A stretch of DNA of 64,000 nt from Janibacter corallicola NBRC 107790. Its GTDB lineage: Bacteria; Actinomycetota; Actinomycetes; Actinomycetales; Dermatophilaceae. The stretch is taken from assembly GCF_001570965.1 (NCBI RefSeq), contig NZ_BCSR01000001.1:124001-188000 (forward strand). Direction: 5' to 3'. Of the stretch, positions 8,347-17,303 are shown piece by piece. The notes under the pieces were generated by a model. The model saw only the letters and a program-made list of their open reading frames with translations. It was not told the DNA's origin and made no database searches. Made by a program: the position numbers and the translations under genes. Numbering within the stretch: position 1 is the first letter of the stretch; every line of letters begins with the position of its first letter.

Positions 8347-8832
8347 TCAGAGGCTGACGCCCACCGCCGCGAGCAGCTCGCGCAGCGCGGCACCGAAGTC
8401 CCGCTGCTGGCCGATCTCGTTCTGCGCCACCGACGCCAGCCCGCCCTGGACGCTGCCGTCGGCCTTGCCGGCCTTCCCGATGTAGAGCTCGCGGCCGGCC
8501 ATGAGCGACTGGGCGCCCGGGTTTGCCCGGGTCGCGGCGCGCGAGGCCTCGAGCTCCTGCAGCTGCTGCGGGGCGAAGGGGGCCCCGCTCGCGCTCCCGA
8601 GGCCGGAGACCACGTGCTTGTCGCCGCCGACCTTGAGGGTGACGTGGCCGACGGTCTTGTTCGCCTTCGCGGAGATCTGCTGGGTGGGCGCGTCGAAGAA
8701 GACGCCCTGCTGGCCGGTGAGCCACACCCGTCCGGGCAGGACCCCGAGGATGGCCGGCTCGGACTTCGAGGTCATCATCCGCGGGTAGCGGTACACGCCC
8801 ATGAGGATCGGGGGCACGGGTGCAGCGGTCAT
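8347..8832 (-). CDS. Hypothetical protein, possible PH/GRAM-like fold
   Basis: Protein of 161 residues that I do not recognise. It begins MTAAPVPPILMGVYRYPRMM. The pattern GVLPGRVWLTGQQGVFFDAPTQQISA (shown in part) looks like the beta-strands of a bacterial PH/GRAM domain, but that is inference from appearance. No signal peptide or membrane helix is visible. A decayed paralogue lies about 250 bp upstream on the same strand, so the gene was duplicated in tandem. Confidence 0.65.
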   Translation of the reverse strand: MTAAPVPPILMGVYRYPRMMTSKSEPAILGVLPGRVWLTGQQGVFFDAPTQQISAKANKTVGHVTLKVGGDKHVVSGLGSASGAPFAPQQLQELEASRAATRANPGAQSLMAGRELYIGKAGKADGSVQGGLASVAQNEIGQQRDFGAALRELLAAVGVSL

Positions 8833-9085
8833 GCGGTACTCCTGTGTCTGGGGCTACGACTCTGGTCCATCGCACGGCCTATCCTGCACGAAGAGCCCGC
8901 GGAGTGAGCCAACCGCCGTGGGTCAGCCGGGCTCGCCCCGTCGGAGGCCACCAGAGGCGCCGGGCGCCGCTGGCACGGTGCCCGTCACCCCGGGCCGGGG
9001 AGAGTGGTGTACTACCCGCGAGTCACTTGCGACGCCACAGAGCGGGAGAGGAAGTCCGAGGCCGCGACAACCGACGCCCTGCACC

Positions 9086-9502
9086 TCAGAGGGCGACGCC
9101 GACCGCGCGCAGCAGCTCCTCGAGGGCCGCGCCGAAGTCGACCAGCCGGCCGAGGGGCGTGAGTGCAGGTATCGCGCCTCGACGGCGAAGTCACCCTCGG
9201 GCGGTCCTCCTGTCGCCAGGTACAGCGCCCGCCCCGCCATGAGCGCCCGGGCACGGGGATCCGCGTCGATCGCCGCGCGGGAGTAGTCCAGCCGCGCCAG
9301 CTGCTCGGGCGCGAAGGCCGGGTGGTGTCGGGTCGAGCTTCGCCCGGATCGACTGCGCCGGGGCGTCGAGGAGCACGCCGGTCGGGCCCGTCAGCCAGAC
9401 GTGGCCCGGCTCCGCGCCGAGGGCCGCCGGCTCGGACCGCAGCGAGAGCAGAGACCGCTGCCGGTAGACCCCCATGAGGATCGGCGGGACCTGGCTGGAC
9501 AC
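9086..9502 (-). pseudogene. Decayed tandem paralogue of the gene at 8347-8832
   Basis: Starts MSSQVPPILMGVYRQRSLLS, closely matching its neighbour (shared VPPILMGVYR, SEPA, VWLTG and DAPAQSI). After SIRAKLDPTP the frame breaks near 9325 with loss of about 30 codons. It resumes in another frame as FAPEQLARLDYSRAAIDADP...LMAGRALYLATGG, then shifts once more near 9160 to end DFGAALEELLRAVGVAL, which matches the neighbour's DFGAALRELLAAVGVSL. Two frame changes plus an internal deletion mark it as a pseudogene. Confidence 0.75.
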
Positions 9503-9532
9503 CCCTGCAGCGTAGGACCGCTCACCGCGGGA

Positions 9533-10081
9533 TCAGATGAACTCGAGCGGGTCGAACTGCTCGATCGGGATGACCCGCACCCGGGGCAGGCGGCTGGTGA
9601 AGACCCGCACGTCGTACTCGAGGTCGAAGAACTCCATCCCCTCGATCTCCCGCAGGCCGGTGGCCATGAACTCGCCGAAGCCCACGATGCCGACGCGGCG
9701 CCCTTCGTCCTCGGCCAGCTCCTCCATCTGCGGCACGAAGTCACGGTCGTGGCTGACGAGCATGACGTCGGCGTCCCGCTCCAGCAGCGCATCGGCGGTG
9801 CGCTGGATGGCGATGTCGACCACCTTGCCCTCACCGCTGACCGGCACCGGCCGGTAGCCCATCGCGAGCAGCGCCTGGACGAAGGAGGCCGGCAGGTCAC
9901 CGGAGACCGCGAGGAAGAAGAGGCCCTTGACCGGCTGCCGCCAGGCCTCCTCGGCGTGGACGAGCAGCTTGTTCCAGCGCGGTCGCTCCTCCGGTTGCGG
10001 TCGGCGCCCGAGGACGGAGACGCCGAGGGTGGCGTCGATGTTCTCGCCGTCGACGAGGAGGTAGGTGGTGCGATCGGCCAT
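9533..10081 (-). CDS. NYN domain (PIN-like) ribonuclease family protein
   Basis: NYN/LabA-DUF88 family protein of 182 residues. The N-terminal motif TYLLVDGENIDATLG carries the conserved acidic pair, a second conserved Asp is in GKVVDIAIQRTADAL, and LVSHDRDFVPQMEEL carries the third acidic cluster. These are the metal-binding residues of PIN-like nucleases, so RNA cleavage is likely; the target is unknown. No antitoxin-like partner is adjacent. Confidence 0.85.
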   Translation of the reverse strand: MADRTTYLLVDGENIDATLGVSVLGRRPQPEERPRWNKLLVHAEEAWRQPVKGLFFLAVSGDLPASFVQALLAMGYRPVPVSGEGKVVDIAIQRTADALLERDADVMLVSHDRDFVPQMEELAEDEGRRVGIVGFGEFMATGLREIEGMEFFDLEYDVRVFTSRLPRVRVIPIEQFDPLEFI

Positions 10082-10109
10082 GGGGCGAGCCTATAGCGCC
10101 GACCCGCCC

Positions 10110-10394
10110 TCAGAAGTCCCGCGCCGTGGCCGACGCGGCGTCGCCGACCCGCCCCAGGTGGAAGCGACGCACCAGCCGGATCGACGGGCGGGCGACGAAG
10201 AGGACCGAGCCGATCGTGAAGAGCCACGTCGCGGCGTAGACGGTCGACTCCTTGAAGAAGAGGATGCTCCCGACCAGGAAGAGCACCCCGGCGAGGAAGT
10301 CGTTGGTGATCGAGATGGTCTCGTAGACGCCGCGGATGCGCAGCTCCTCGTGCCCGATCGTGAGCGTCACATTCCAGGGGTGTTCTCGTGCCAT
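10110..10394 (-). CDS. YrhK-domain membrane protein
   Basis: Small 94-residue membrane protein of the YrhK type. Two hydrophobic helices (about 33-47 and 52-67) are separated by a short polar turn (FFKESTVYAAT), typical of the family, and the N-terminal part carries GVYETISITNDFLAG. Function is unknown. It is 28 bp upstream of the NYN gene on the same strand and could be co-transcribed with it. Confidence 0.75.
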   Translation of the reverse strand: MAREHPWNVTLTIGHEELRIRGVYETISITNDFLAGVLFLVGSILFFKESTVYAATWLFTIGSVLFVARPSIRLVRRFHLGRVGDAASATARDF

Positions 10395-10461
10395 GCCCCA
10401 TGATGAACCCGCGCCCGGCCACTATCCTTGGCCACGACGTCGACGAAGGGGGTACCCCACC

Positions 10462-10593
10462 ATGTGCAAGCCCGTCCAGTGCCAGAACTGCGGCAAGACC
10501 ACCTGGACCGGTTGCGGCGAGCACGTCGCCGAGGTGCGGGCCCAGGTCCGCGCCGAGGACTGGTGCACCTGCGCCACCCCGGTCACCGCCTGA
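10462..10593 (+). CDS. Small Cys-rich zinc-binding protein (43 aa)
   Basis: A 43-codon gene beginning MCKPVQCQNCGKTTWTGCG and ending WCTCATPVTA. Seven Cys and one His in CxxC-like arrangements suggest zinc binding. Very similar mini-proteins occur across actinobacteria (family knowledge), with function unknown. Its end overlaps the convergent TetR gene by 11 bp. Confidence 0.75.
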   Translation: MCKPVQCQNCGKTTWTGCGEHVAEVRAQVRAEDWCTCATPVTA

Positions 10594-11161
10594 GGTCCAC
10601 CCACACCCGGGGCTCGTCGGTCTCGATCTCGGCCAGCTCCCACATCCGGTGCAGCGCCGGCTGCAGCAGCCGGCTGCCGATCTGGCGCATGAGCACAGCG
10701 ACCCCGTGCTCGTCGACCGGCCGGTTGCTGCTGCCGATGCCGTGCTCGCGCAGCACCCGGGTCTGCTCGATCGTGTGCTCGACGAGCTTGCGTGCCAGAC
10801 CCACGTCCCCCGGGTCCGGTGTGACGACCACCCGCCGCAGGTAGTCGATCGCCTCCGGGTTCTCCTCGAACATCCGGGTCACGGCCGCGTCGCGCGCGGC
10901 GGCCACCTCGCCCGCCGGGCCGTCCAGCGGCACCGACTCCAGGGCCGCGCCGAAGAGCTCGAGCACGTGGTCGTCCACGGCGTCGTGCAGGCCGGGCTTG
11001 CCACCGAAGTAGTGGCCCACGAGGCCGGGGGCCACCCCGGCGGACCGGGCGACCTCGCGCAGGCTGGTCGCGGCGACCCCCCGCTCGGCGAAGAGGCGCA
11101 GCGCCGCGGAGAGGATCCGCTCCCGCGAGCTCGCGGAGGGCTGCTCGGTCGGCGGGGTCAC
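10583..11161 (-). CDS. TetR family regulator, probable repressor of the fad genes
   Basis: Regulator of 192 residues. The N-terminal HTH (RERILSAALRLFAERGVAATSLREVARSAGV, about 13-58, ending in VGHYFGGKPGLHDAV) is followed by a helical ligand domain. It is divergent from fadA, and a 14-bp perfect palindrome lies in the shared promoter. An acyl-CoA ligand is a reasonable guess from the context but is not shown by the sequence. Confidence 0.88.
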   Translation of the reverse strand: MTPPTEQPSASSRERILSAALRLFAERGVAATSLREVARSAGVAPGLVGHYFGGKPGLHDAVDDHVLELFGAALESVPLDGPAGEVAAARDAAVTRMFEENPEAIDYLRRVVVTPDPGDVGLARKLVEHTIEQTRVLREHGIGSSNRPVDEHGVAVLMRQIGSRLLQPALHRMWELAEIETDEPRVWVDLRR

Positions 11162-11201
11162 GGCGCCTCCCTTCGTGTCGGCTACCTCACGTCAGGCACT
11201 A

Positions 11202-11231
11202 TTGCACAGGTGTTCAAACGATACGTATCGT
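11202..11231 (+). promoter_or_regulatory. fadA promoter with perfect palindromic operator
   Basis: A -35-like TTGCAC (11202-11207) and a -10-like TATCGT (11226-11231) lie 18 bp apart. The perfect 14-bp palindrome ACGATACGTATCGT (11218-11231) covers the -10 region. A TetR dimer bound there would block RNA polymerase. Confidence 0.6.
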
Positions 11232-11272
11232 GCGAGGTGTAGCGAAGTCTCCCCCCACGAAGGAGCCGGTTC

Positions 11273-12493
11273 ATGCCCGCGCAGCCCGAGGCCGTCATCT
11301 ATGACGCCGTCCGTACACCCAGAGGGAAGGGCAAGTCGTCCGGCTCCCTCCACGAGGTCAAGCCGATCGACCTGACCGTCGGGCTCCTCGACGCGATCCG
11401 GGAGCGCAACCCCGGCCTGGACGCCGCCCAGATCGACGACCTCGTCATGGGCATCGTCTCCCCGCTCGGCGACCAGGGGGCGGTCCTGCCGCGCACCGCC
11501 GTCCTCAAGGCCGGCTACCCCGAGCCGGTCGCCGGCGTGCAGCTGAACCGCTTCTGCGGCTCCGGCCTCGAGGCGGTCAACCAGGTCGCAGCGCGCGTGC
11601 GGTCCGGCTTCGAGGACCTCTTCATCGCCGGCGGCGTGGAGTCGATGTCCCGCGTGCCCATGGGCAGCGACGGCGGCGCGTGGGCGATGGACCCCGCGAC
11701 CGCGCTGGGGACCGACTTCGTCCCGCAGGGCATCGGGGCCGACCTCATCGCCACCCGGGAGGGCTTCGACCGGGCCGAGGTGGACCGCTTCGCCGCGCAG
11801 TCCCACGCCCGGGCCGCCCACGCCCAGGAGCAGGGCTGGTTCGACAGGTCGATCGTCCCGGTCAGGGACGCCAGCGGCCTGACCATCCTCGACCACGACG
11901 AGACCGTGCGCCCCGGTACCACCGCGGAGACCCTCGCCGGGCTGAAGCCCTCCTTCGCCGGGATCGGTGAGATGGGCGGCTTCGACTTCGTCGCCACCTC
12001 GAAGTACCCCTCGGTCGACGAGATCAACCACGTCCACCACGCCGGCAACTCCTCCGGCATCGTCGACGGTGCCTCGCTGCTGCTCGTCGGCAACGAGCAG
12101 GTCGGCACGGAGATGGGCCTGACCCCGCGGGCACGGATCGTCTCGACGGCCGTCGTCGGCAGCGAGCCGACGATCATGCTCACGGGTCCCGCCCCGGCCT
12201 GCCGCAAGGCACTGGACCGGGTCGGCATGAAGGCCAGTGACATCGACCTCGTGGAGATCAACGAGGCCTTCGCCGCGGTCGCCCTGAAGCTGCTGCGCGA
12301 CATGGGCTGGAGCGAGGAGCAGGCCAACGTCAACGGCGGCGCCATCGCCATGGGTCACCCGCTCGGTGCCACCGGCGCGATGATCCTCGGCACGCTCGTC
12401 GACGAGCTCGAGCGCCGTGACCTCGAGCGCGGCATCGCCACCCTGTGCATCGGCGGTGGCATGGGCATCGCCACCATCGTCGAGCGCGTCTGA
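11273..12493 (+). CDS. fadA: Acetyl-CoA C-acyltransferase (thiolase) FadA
   Basis: Last step of beta-oxidation: 3-ketoacyl-CoA plus CoA gives acetyl-CoA and a shortened acyl-CoA. The 406-residue thiolase has the nucleophile Cys95 in [10 protein letters not shown], the conserved NEAFA near the end of the linker, the histidine motif [14 protein letters not shown] and the C-terminal catalytic Cys in LCIGGGMG. It has a good ribosome site (GAAGGAG) and is 24 bp before fadB, so the pair forms the bacterial trifunctional complex. Confidence 0.94.
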   Translation: MPAQPEAVIYDAVRTPRGKGKSSGSLHEVKPIDLTVGLLDAIRERNPGLDAAQIDDLVMGIVSPLGDQGAVLPRTAVLKAGYPEPVAGVQLNRFCGSGLEAVNQVAARVRSGFEDLFIAGGVESMSRVPMGSDGGAWAMDPATALGTDFVPQGIGADLIATREGFDRAEVDRFAAQSHARAAHAQEQGWFDRSIVPVRDASGLTILDHDETVRPGTTAETLAGLKPSFAGIGEMGGFDFVATSKYPSVDEINHVHHAGNSSGIVDGASLLLVGNEQVGTEMGLTPRARIVSTAVVGSEPTIMLTGPAPACRKALDRVGMKASDIDLVEINEAFAAVALKLLRDMGWSEEQANVNGGAIAMGHPLGATGAMILGTLVDELERRDLERGIATLCIGGGMGIATIVERV

Positions 12494-12517
12494 TCGCGAA
12501 GAAGGAATCGAACTGAC

Positions 12518-14692
12518 ATGAGCGAGAACATGATTCGTTACGAGCGCGACGACGAGGGCATCGTCACCCTGACGATGGACGACCCGGACGCGGGCGCCAA
12601 CACGATGAACGACACCTACGTGCGGTCGATGGGGGAGACCATCGACCGCCTGGAGGCAGAGCGCGAGCAGATCACCGGTGTCGTGCTCACCTCCGCGAAG
12701 AAGACCTTCTTCGCGGGCGGCAACCTCGCCGACCTGCAGTCGGTCACCCCCGAGACCGCCGCGGACTTCTTCGCCGGGATCGAGGGCATCAAGGCGGACC
12801 TGCGCCGCATCGAGCAGCTCGGCAAGCCGGTCGTCGCCGCGATCAACGGCGCCGCCCTCGGCGGCGGGCTCGAGCTGGCGCTGGCGACCCACCACCGGAT
12901 CGCCGTCGACGACGACAAGATCAAGATCGGCCTGCCCGAGGTCACCCTCGGCCTGCTGCCCGGCGGTGGCGGCGTGACCCGTCTGGTGCGGATGCTCGGC
13001 ATCCAGGAGGCGCTCATGGGCTGGCTGCTGCAGGGCCAGCAGCGCACCCCGGCCGCCACGAAGGACAAGGGCGTCATCGACGAGCTCGTCGCCACCCGCG
13101 AGGAGCTCGTGCCGGCCGCCAAGGCGTGGATCCGGGAGCACTCCGGCGACGAGGACGTGGCCGTCAAGCCGTGGGACGTCAAGGGACACAAGATCCCCGG
13201 CGGCACCCCGAGCTCCCCGAAGTTCGCGGCCAACCTGCCGGCCTTCCCGGCGAACCTGCGCAAGACGCTCAAGGACGCCCCGACCAAGTCCCCGCGGGCG
13301 ATCATGTCCGCGGCCGTCGAGGGATCCCAGGTCGACTTCGACACCGCCAGCCGGATCGAGTCCCGCTACATCACCGAGCTGGCCTCCGGTCGGGAGTCGA
13401 CCGCGATGATCCAGGCCTTCTTCTTCGACCTGCAGGCCATCGGCTCCGGCTCCCTTCGCCCGGAGGGCATCGAGAAGCGCAAGGTCGGCTCCGTCGGCAT
13501 CCTCGGCGCGGGCATGATGGGCGCCGGCATCGCCTTCTCCGCCGCCATGGCCGGGCTCGACGTCAGGCTCAAGGACGTCTCGCTCGAGGGCGCGCAGAAG
13601 GGCAAGGCCTACACCGAGAAGCTCCTCGCCAAGCGCGTCGAGAAGGGCCGGACCACCGAGGCCCAGCGCGACGAGGTCCTCGCCCGGATCACCCCGACCG
13701 CCGACGCGGGCGACCTCGCGGACGTCGACGTCGTCATCGAGGCCGTCTTCGAGGACTACGACCTGAAGAAGACGGTCTTCGAGGAGATCGAGGGCGTCGT
13801 CGGCCCCGACACGCTGCTGTGCTCGAACACCTCGACGCTGCCGATCACGAGCCTGCAGGGCTTCTCCGGCCGGCCGAAGGACTTCATCGGGCTGCACTTC
13901 TTCAGCCCCGTCGACAAGATGAAGCTCGTCGAGATCATCCGCGGCGAGCAGACCTCCGACGAGGCCACCGCCCGCGCGGTCGACCTGGTCCAGCAGATCC
14001 GCAAGATCCCGATCGTCGTCGGCGACGGGCGCGGCTTCTACACCAGCCGGGTCTTCGGCACGCTCATCACCGAGGGCGCCCAGCTGTTGGCCGAGGGCGT
14101 CGACCCGATGGTCATCGAGCGCGCCGCGACGAAGGCCGGCTTCCCCGCGCCGCCGCTGGCGATGCTCGACGAGGTCTCGCTCACCCTCACCCAGCACATC
14201 CGCACCGAGGCCGAGAAGGCCGCGAAGGCGGAGGGGCGCACCCTGGAGGCCACCCCCGGGGAGTCGCTCATCGACGAGATGGTCGAGCTGGGTCGCAAGG
14301 GCCGCGCCGCCGGCTCCGGGATGTACGACTACCCGGCCGACGGCCCGAAGAAGCTCTGGCCCGGTCTGCGGGAGCGCTACGCGAAGGGGACGGAGGTCCC
14401 CCTTCGCGACATCGAGGACCGCTACCTCTTCATCATGGCGCTGGAGACCGCCGGGTGCTTCGAGGACGGGGTGCTGAAGGACGCCGAGTCGGCGAACATC
14501 GGCGGCATCTTCGGCATCGGCTTCCCGCCGCACACCGGCGGCCCGGCGACCTTCATGACGAACTACGAGGGCGGGCTGGCCGGCTTCGTGGCCCGGGCCG
14601 ACGAGCTCGCCGACGCCTACGGGGAGCGCTTCCGTCCGTCGGAGTGGCTGCGCGGTCGCGTCGCCTCCGGGAGCCTCGTCGACGCCGACTGA
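12518..14692 (+). CDS. fadB: FadB-type enoyl-CoA hydratase / 3-hydroxyacyl-CoA dehydrogenase
   Basis: Bifunctional alpha subunit of the beta-oxidation complex, 724 residues. The N-terminal crotonase domain (about 1-190) has GGNLADLQ and the oxyanion-forming [14 protein letters not shown]. The central Rossmann domain starts near residue 326 with [20 protein letters not shown]. The dehydrogenase C-terminal domains carry [15 protein letters not shown] and GFYTSRV. The length is normal for the actinobacterial form. A strong hairpin follows its stop codon. Confidence 0.94.
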   Translation: MSENMIRYERDDEGIVTLTMDDPDAGANTMNDTYVRSMGETIDRLEAEREQITGVVLTSAKKTFFAGGNLADLQSVTPETAADFFAGIEGIKADLRRIEQLGKPVVAAINGAALGGGLELALATHHRIAVDDDKIKIGLPEVTLGLLPGGGGVTRLVRMLGIQEALMGWLLQGQQRTPAATKDKGVIDELVATREELVPAAKAWIREHSGDEDVAVKPWDVKGHKIPGGTPSSPKFAANLPAFPANLRKTLKDAPTKSPRAIMSAAVEGSQVDFDTASRIESRYITELASGRESTAMIQAFFFDLQAIGSGSLRPEGIEKRKVGSVGILGAGMMGAGIAFSAAMAGLDVRLKDVSLEGAQKGKAYTEKLLAKRVEKGRTTEAQRDEVLARITPTADAGDLADVDVVIEAVFEDYDLKKTVFEEIEGVVGPDTLLCSNTSTLPITSLQGFSGRPKDFIGLHFFSPVDKMKLVEIIRGEQTSDEATARAVDLVQQIRKIPIVVGDGRGFYTSRVFGTLITEGAQLLAEGVDPMVIERAATKAGFPAPPLAMLDEVSLTLTQHIRTEAEKAAKAEGRTLEATPGESLIDEMVELGRKGRAAGSGMYDYPADGPKKLWPGLRERYAKGTEVPLRDIEDRYLFIMALETAGCFEDGVLKDAESANIGGIFGIGFPPHTGGPATFMTNYEGGLAGFVARADELADAYGERFRPSEWLRGRVASGSLVDAD

Positions 14693-14697
14693 GATCA

Positions 14698-14733
14698 CCG
14701 AGGCGGACCGGCGACCCCGCCGGTCCGCCTCGG
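14698..14733 (+). terminator. 15-bp perfect hairpin between fadB and fadE
   Basis: CCGAGGCGGACCGGC (14698-14712) pairs exactly with 14719-14733 around a 6-nt loop. There is no T tract. It could stop or dampen transcription into the acyl-CoA dehydrogenase gene, or protect the 3' end of the fadAB message. Confidence 0.6.
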
Positions 14734-14762
14734 ATCGCCGGACCCCCTCAAGGAAGGCAACG

Positions 14763-15926
14763 ATGCCCGACATCCTCCAGCCCCAGCCCTACGTCTCCCC
14801 GTGGATGAAGGACGAGGTCGCCGACGTGGTGACCCTCGCCCGCACCTTCTTCGAGCGGGAGGTGACGCCGCACCAGGAGCGCTTCGCCGAGCAGCACCAG
14901 GTCGACAAGGAGACCTGGCTCGCCGCCGGTGCCGCGGGACTGCTGTGCATCTCGGTCCCCGAGGAGTACGGCGGGGGCGGGGGCACCTTCGCGCACGAGG
15001 CGGCCGTGCTGTGGGAGCAGGGCAAGGCCGGTGACGACGCCTTCGGCTACTCGGTGCACTCCTCGATCGTCGCCCACTACCTGCTCGCCTACGGCACCGA
15101 GGAGCAGAAGCAGAAGTGGCTGCCGCGGATGGCCTCCGGCGAGCTCGTCGGCGCCGTCGCGATGACCGAGCCCGGCACCGGATCGGACCTGCAGAACATC
15201 AGGACCACCGCCAGGCGCGAGGGCGAGCACTACGTCATCAACGGGTCCAAGACCTTCATCACCAACTCCTCGCACGCCGGGCTCGTCGTCATCGTCGCGC
15301 GCACCGGCGGCGAAGGGGCACAGGGGATCTCGCTCATCGTGGCCGAGGTCGACGAGCTGGAGGGCTTCGAGCGGGGGCGGGTCCTGGCCAAGATCGGGCA
15401 GCACGGTCAGGACACCCGCGAGCTGGCCTTCACCGACATGCGGGTGCCGGTGGCCAACCTGCTCGGTGACCAGGAGGGGCAGGGCTTCTACCAGTTGATG
15501 ACGCAGCTGCCGCAGGAGCGCCTGGCGATTGCCGTCGGCGCCGTCGGCTCGGCCGAGCTGGCCTACGAGCTGGCGCTGGCCTACACGAAGGAGCGGGAGG
15601 CCTTCGGCAGGCCCATCGGCGCCTTCCAGAACACCCGCTTCACCCTCGCCGAGGTCGGCACGGACGTGCTCGCGGCACGCACCTTCCTCGACCACTGCGT
15701 GCAGTTGCACGTCGACGGCGCGCTCGACGCAGCCACCGCCTCCCGGGCGAAGTACTGGACGACCGACGTGCAGTGCGACGTCATCGACCGCTGCCTGCAG
15801 CTCTTCGGCGGGTACGGCTACATGCTCGAGTACCCCATCGCGCGCCTCTACGCCGGCGCCCGCGTGCAGAAGATCTACGGCGGGACCAACGAGATCATGA
15901 AGGAGCTGATCTCCCGGACGTTGTGA
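14763..15926 (+). CDS. fadE: Acyl-CoA dehydrogenase (FadE)
   Basis: FAD enzyme that makes the trans-2-enoyl-CoA for the first step of beta-oxidation, 387 residues. Motifs are AMTEPGTGSDL (FAD and substrate contact), TFITNSSHAG, and the C-terminal QLFGGYGYMLEYPIARLYAGARV with YGGTNEIMKE. The catalytic base could not be assigned with certainty. It has a good ribosome site (AAGGAAGG). With fadA and fadB just upstream it completes the fatty-acid degradation set. Confidence 0.92.
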   Translation: MPDILQPQPYVSPWMKDEVADVVTLARTFFEREVTPHQERFAEQHQVDKETWLAAGAAGLLCISVPEEYGGGGGTFAHEAAVLWEQGKAGDDAFGYSVHSSIVAHYLLAYGTEEQKQKWLPRMASGELVGAVAMTEPGTGSDLQNIRTTARREGEHYVINGSKTFITNSSHAGLVVIVARTGGEGAQGISLIVAEVDELEGFERGRVLAKIGQHGQDTRELAFTDMRVPVANLLGDQEGQGFYQLMTQLPQERLAIAVGAVGSAELAYELALAYTKEREAFGRPIGAFQNTRFTLAEVGTDVLAARTFLDHCVQLHVDGALDAATASRAKYWTTDVQCDVIDRCLQLFGGYGYMLEYPIARLYAGARVQKIYGGTNEIMKELISRTL

Positions 15927-15943
15927 CCTCTGGCCCTTCCCCG

Positions 15944-16054
15944 GTCGAGGTGGCCCCGCTCGCCTATCCGGTCGCTGGAACCTCTACCCGATCGAAGGTG
16001 GCGAGGAGTCGAGGTGGCCGCGCTCGCCTATCCGCGCGCTGGAACCTCGACCCG
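15944..16054. repeat. Two imperfect 47-bp direct repeats with palindromic ends
   Basis: Copies at 15944-15990 and 16008-16054 differ at 4 of 47 positions. Each begins GTCGAGGT, and the second ends with its complement ACCTCGAC (16044-16051), so each can fold back. The second copy lies inside the C-terminal coding end of the MFS gene and supplies its last residues. This is a REP-like element family. Confidence 0.7.
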
Positions 16055-17303
16055 AACGGGACCGCTCGGCCCGGAGAGCGGGCAGCAGGCACCAGACGCC
16101 GCCCAGCCCGATGGCGCCCGTCACGGCCATGACCACCCGGGTCGAGGTCGCGTCGGCGAGCAGTCCGGCCAGCGGCATGACGAGCGAGAAGGCCCCGAAT
16201 CCGCACATCGAGGCCATGGACAGCACCGTCGCGCGGTTGCGGGAGCTGGCCTCGCGGTGCAGCAGCGCGTTGTACGTCGGCCCCTGCATGCCGTGGCCGG
16301 TGTAGACGAGCAGGTGGGCGACGACGAGGCCGATCGGTCCGACGGCCAGGGCGAGCCCGACGCTGAGCAGGCTGTGGGCGATCCGGCCCGCGATCGCGGA
16401 CCGGGCCACCCCCCACCGGGCGGAGATCCACCCGGAGATCCGTGCCCCGAGGGCGAAGACGGCCCACGCGCCCGCGGCGAGCGGGCCCATGATGACGCCC
16501 GCCTGCGCCTCGCTGCCGAGGATCTCGGCCATCCGCACGGGGGTGAGGTTCTCCATGCCGATCATCGCCGTGGACCAGAAGCACTCCAGCAGCACGAGGC
16601 CGCGCAGCACCCGGTTGTCCCGCAGCAGGCGCAGGCCGGAGGCGACGATCGAGGGGGCCTCCTTCGCGGAGGTGAGCGCGCGGGACCAGCCGGTCGAGTC
16701 GACGTGGGTGACCGGCTCCCTGAGCAGGGCGACCACCGCGACCACGTGCAGCGCGGAGAGCACGAGGCAGATGAGCACCGGCAACCACAGTGCGGAGAAG
16801 GCGGTCACGGGGTGCCAGGCGATGAGCCCGCCGGAGAGCACCGCGCCGATGGCCATGACGATGCCGACGACGGTCCCGGCGAGCGAGAGGTCCTGGTCGA
16901 CGTCCGCGCCGGGATGGCTGTGGTGCACGGCGTCGACGTACCAGGCCTCGAGCGGCCCGGAGTCCAGCGCGCGGAAGACCCCCGTCAGCACGGCGACGAT
17001 CACGAAGCCGGTGAAGGAGTGCGCGAGGATCAGCGCGACCATCGAGGCGAGGTTGGCCACGGCCGCGACGATGAGCACCGGTCGTCGCCCCAGGGCGTCG
17101 GCGAAACCGGAGGTCGGCAGCTCGAGGAGCAGGACGACGAAGCCGATGACGGCCATCGCCGACATCGCGCTGGGGAGGGAGAGCCCCCGCTCGAGCATCC
17201 ACAGCACGAGGATCCCGACGATGAACCCGACCGGCATCCACCGGGTCGCGGTCAGGGTGAGGAAGACCCGGCGGGCGGCCATGGGGGAGAGTGGCTCGGT
17301 CAT
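15984..17303 (-). CDS. MFS transporter
   Basis: Major facilitator protein of 439 residues with about 12 hydrophobic helices. The cytoplasmic loop motif is GFADALGRRPVLIV (about residues 66-79). The C-terminal tail after VWCLLPALRAERSRSG is hydrophilic and encoded by a palindromic repeat, so the natural end was probably shorter. Start ATG overlaps the stop of the ArsR-like regulator (ATGA). The substrate is unknown; regulator-coupled MFS proteins are often drug exporters. Confidence 0.85.
   Translation of the reverse strand: MTEPLSPMAARRVFLTLTATRWMPVGFIVGILVLWMLERGLSLPSAMSAMAVIGFVVLLLELPTSGFADALGRRPVLIVAAVANLASMVALILAHSFTGFVIVAVLTGVFRALDSGPLEAWYVDAVHHSHPGADVDQDLSLAGTVVGIVMAIGAVLSGGLIAWHPVTAFSALWLPVLICLVLSALHVVAVVALLREPVTHVDSTGWSRALTSAKEAPSIVASGLRLLRDNRVLRGLVLLECFWSTAMIGMENLTPVRMAEILGSEAQAGVIMGPLAAGAWAVFALGARISGWISARWGVARSAIAGRIAHSLLSVGLALAVGPIGLVVAHLLVYTGHGMQGPTYNALLHREASSRNRATVLSMASMCGFGAFSLVMPLAGLLADATSTRVVMAVTGAIGLGGVWCLLPALRAERSRSGRGSSARIGERGHLDSSPPSIG

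Noticed and set aside
8833-9085. Possible small gene in the gap between the tandem paralogues
   Set aside because: Open frames here are shadows or remnants of the decayed copy. No start with a ribosome site and a plausible protein was seen.
11192-14773. Very long minus-strand open frame opposite fadA and fadB
   Set aside because: The plus strand has clear thiolase and hydratase/dehydrogenase motifs. The minus frame is low-complexity text without any domain.
15944-16054. CRISPR-like array from the two direct repeats
   Set aside because: There are only two copies, they differ from each other, the spacer is 17 bp, and no cas gene is near.
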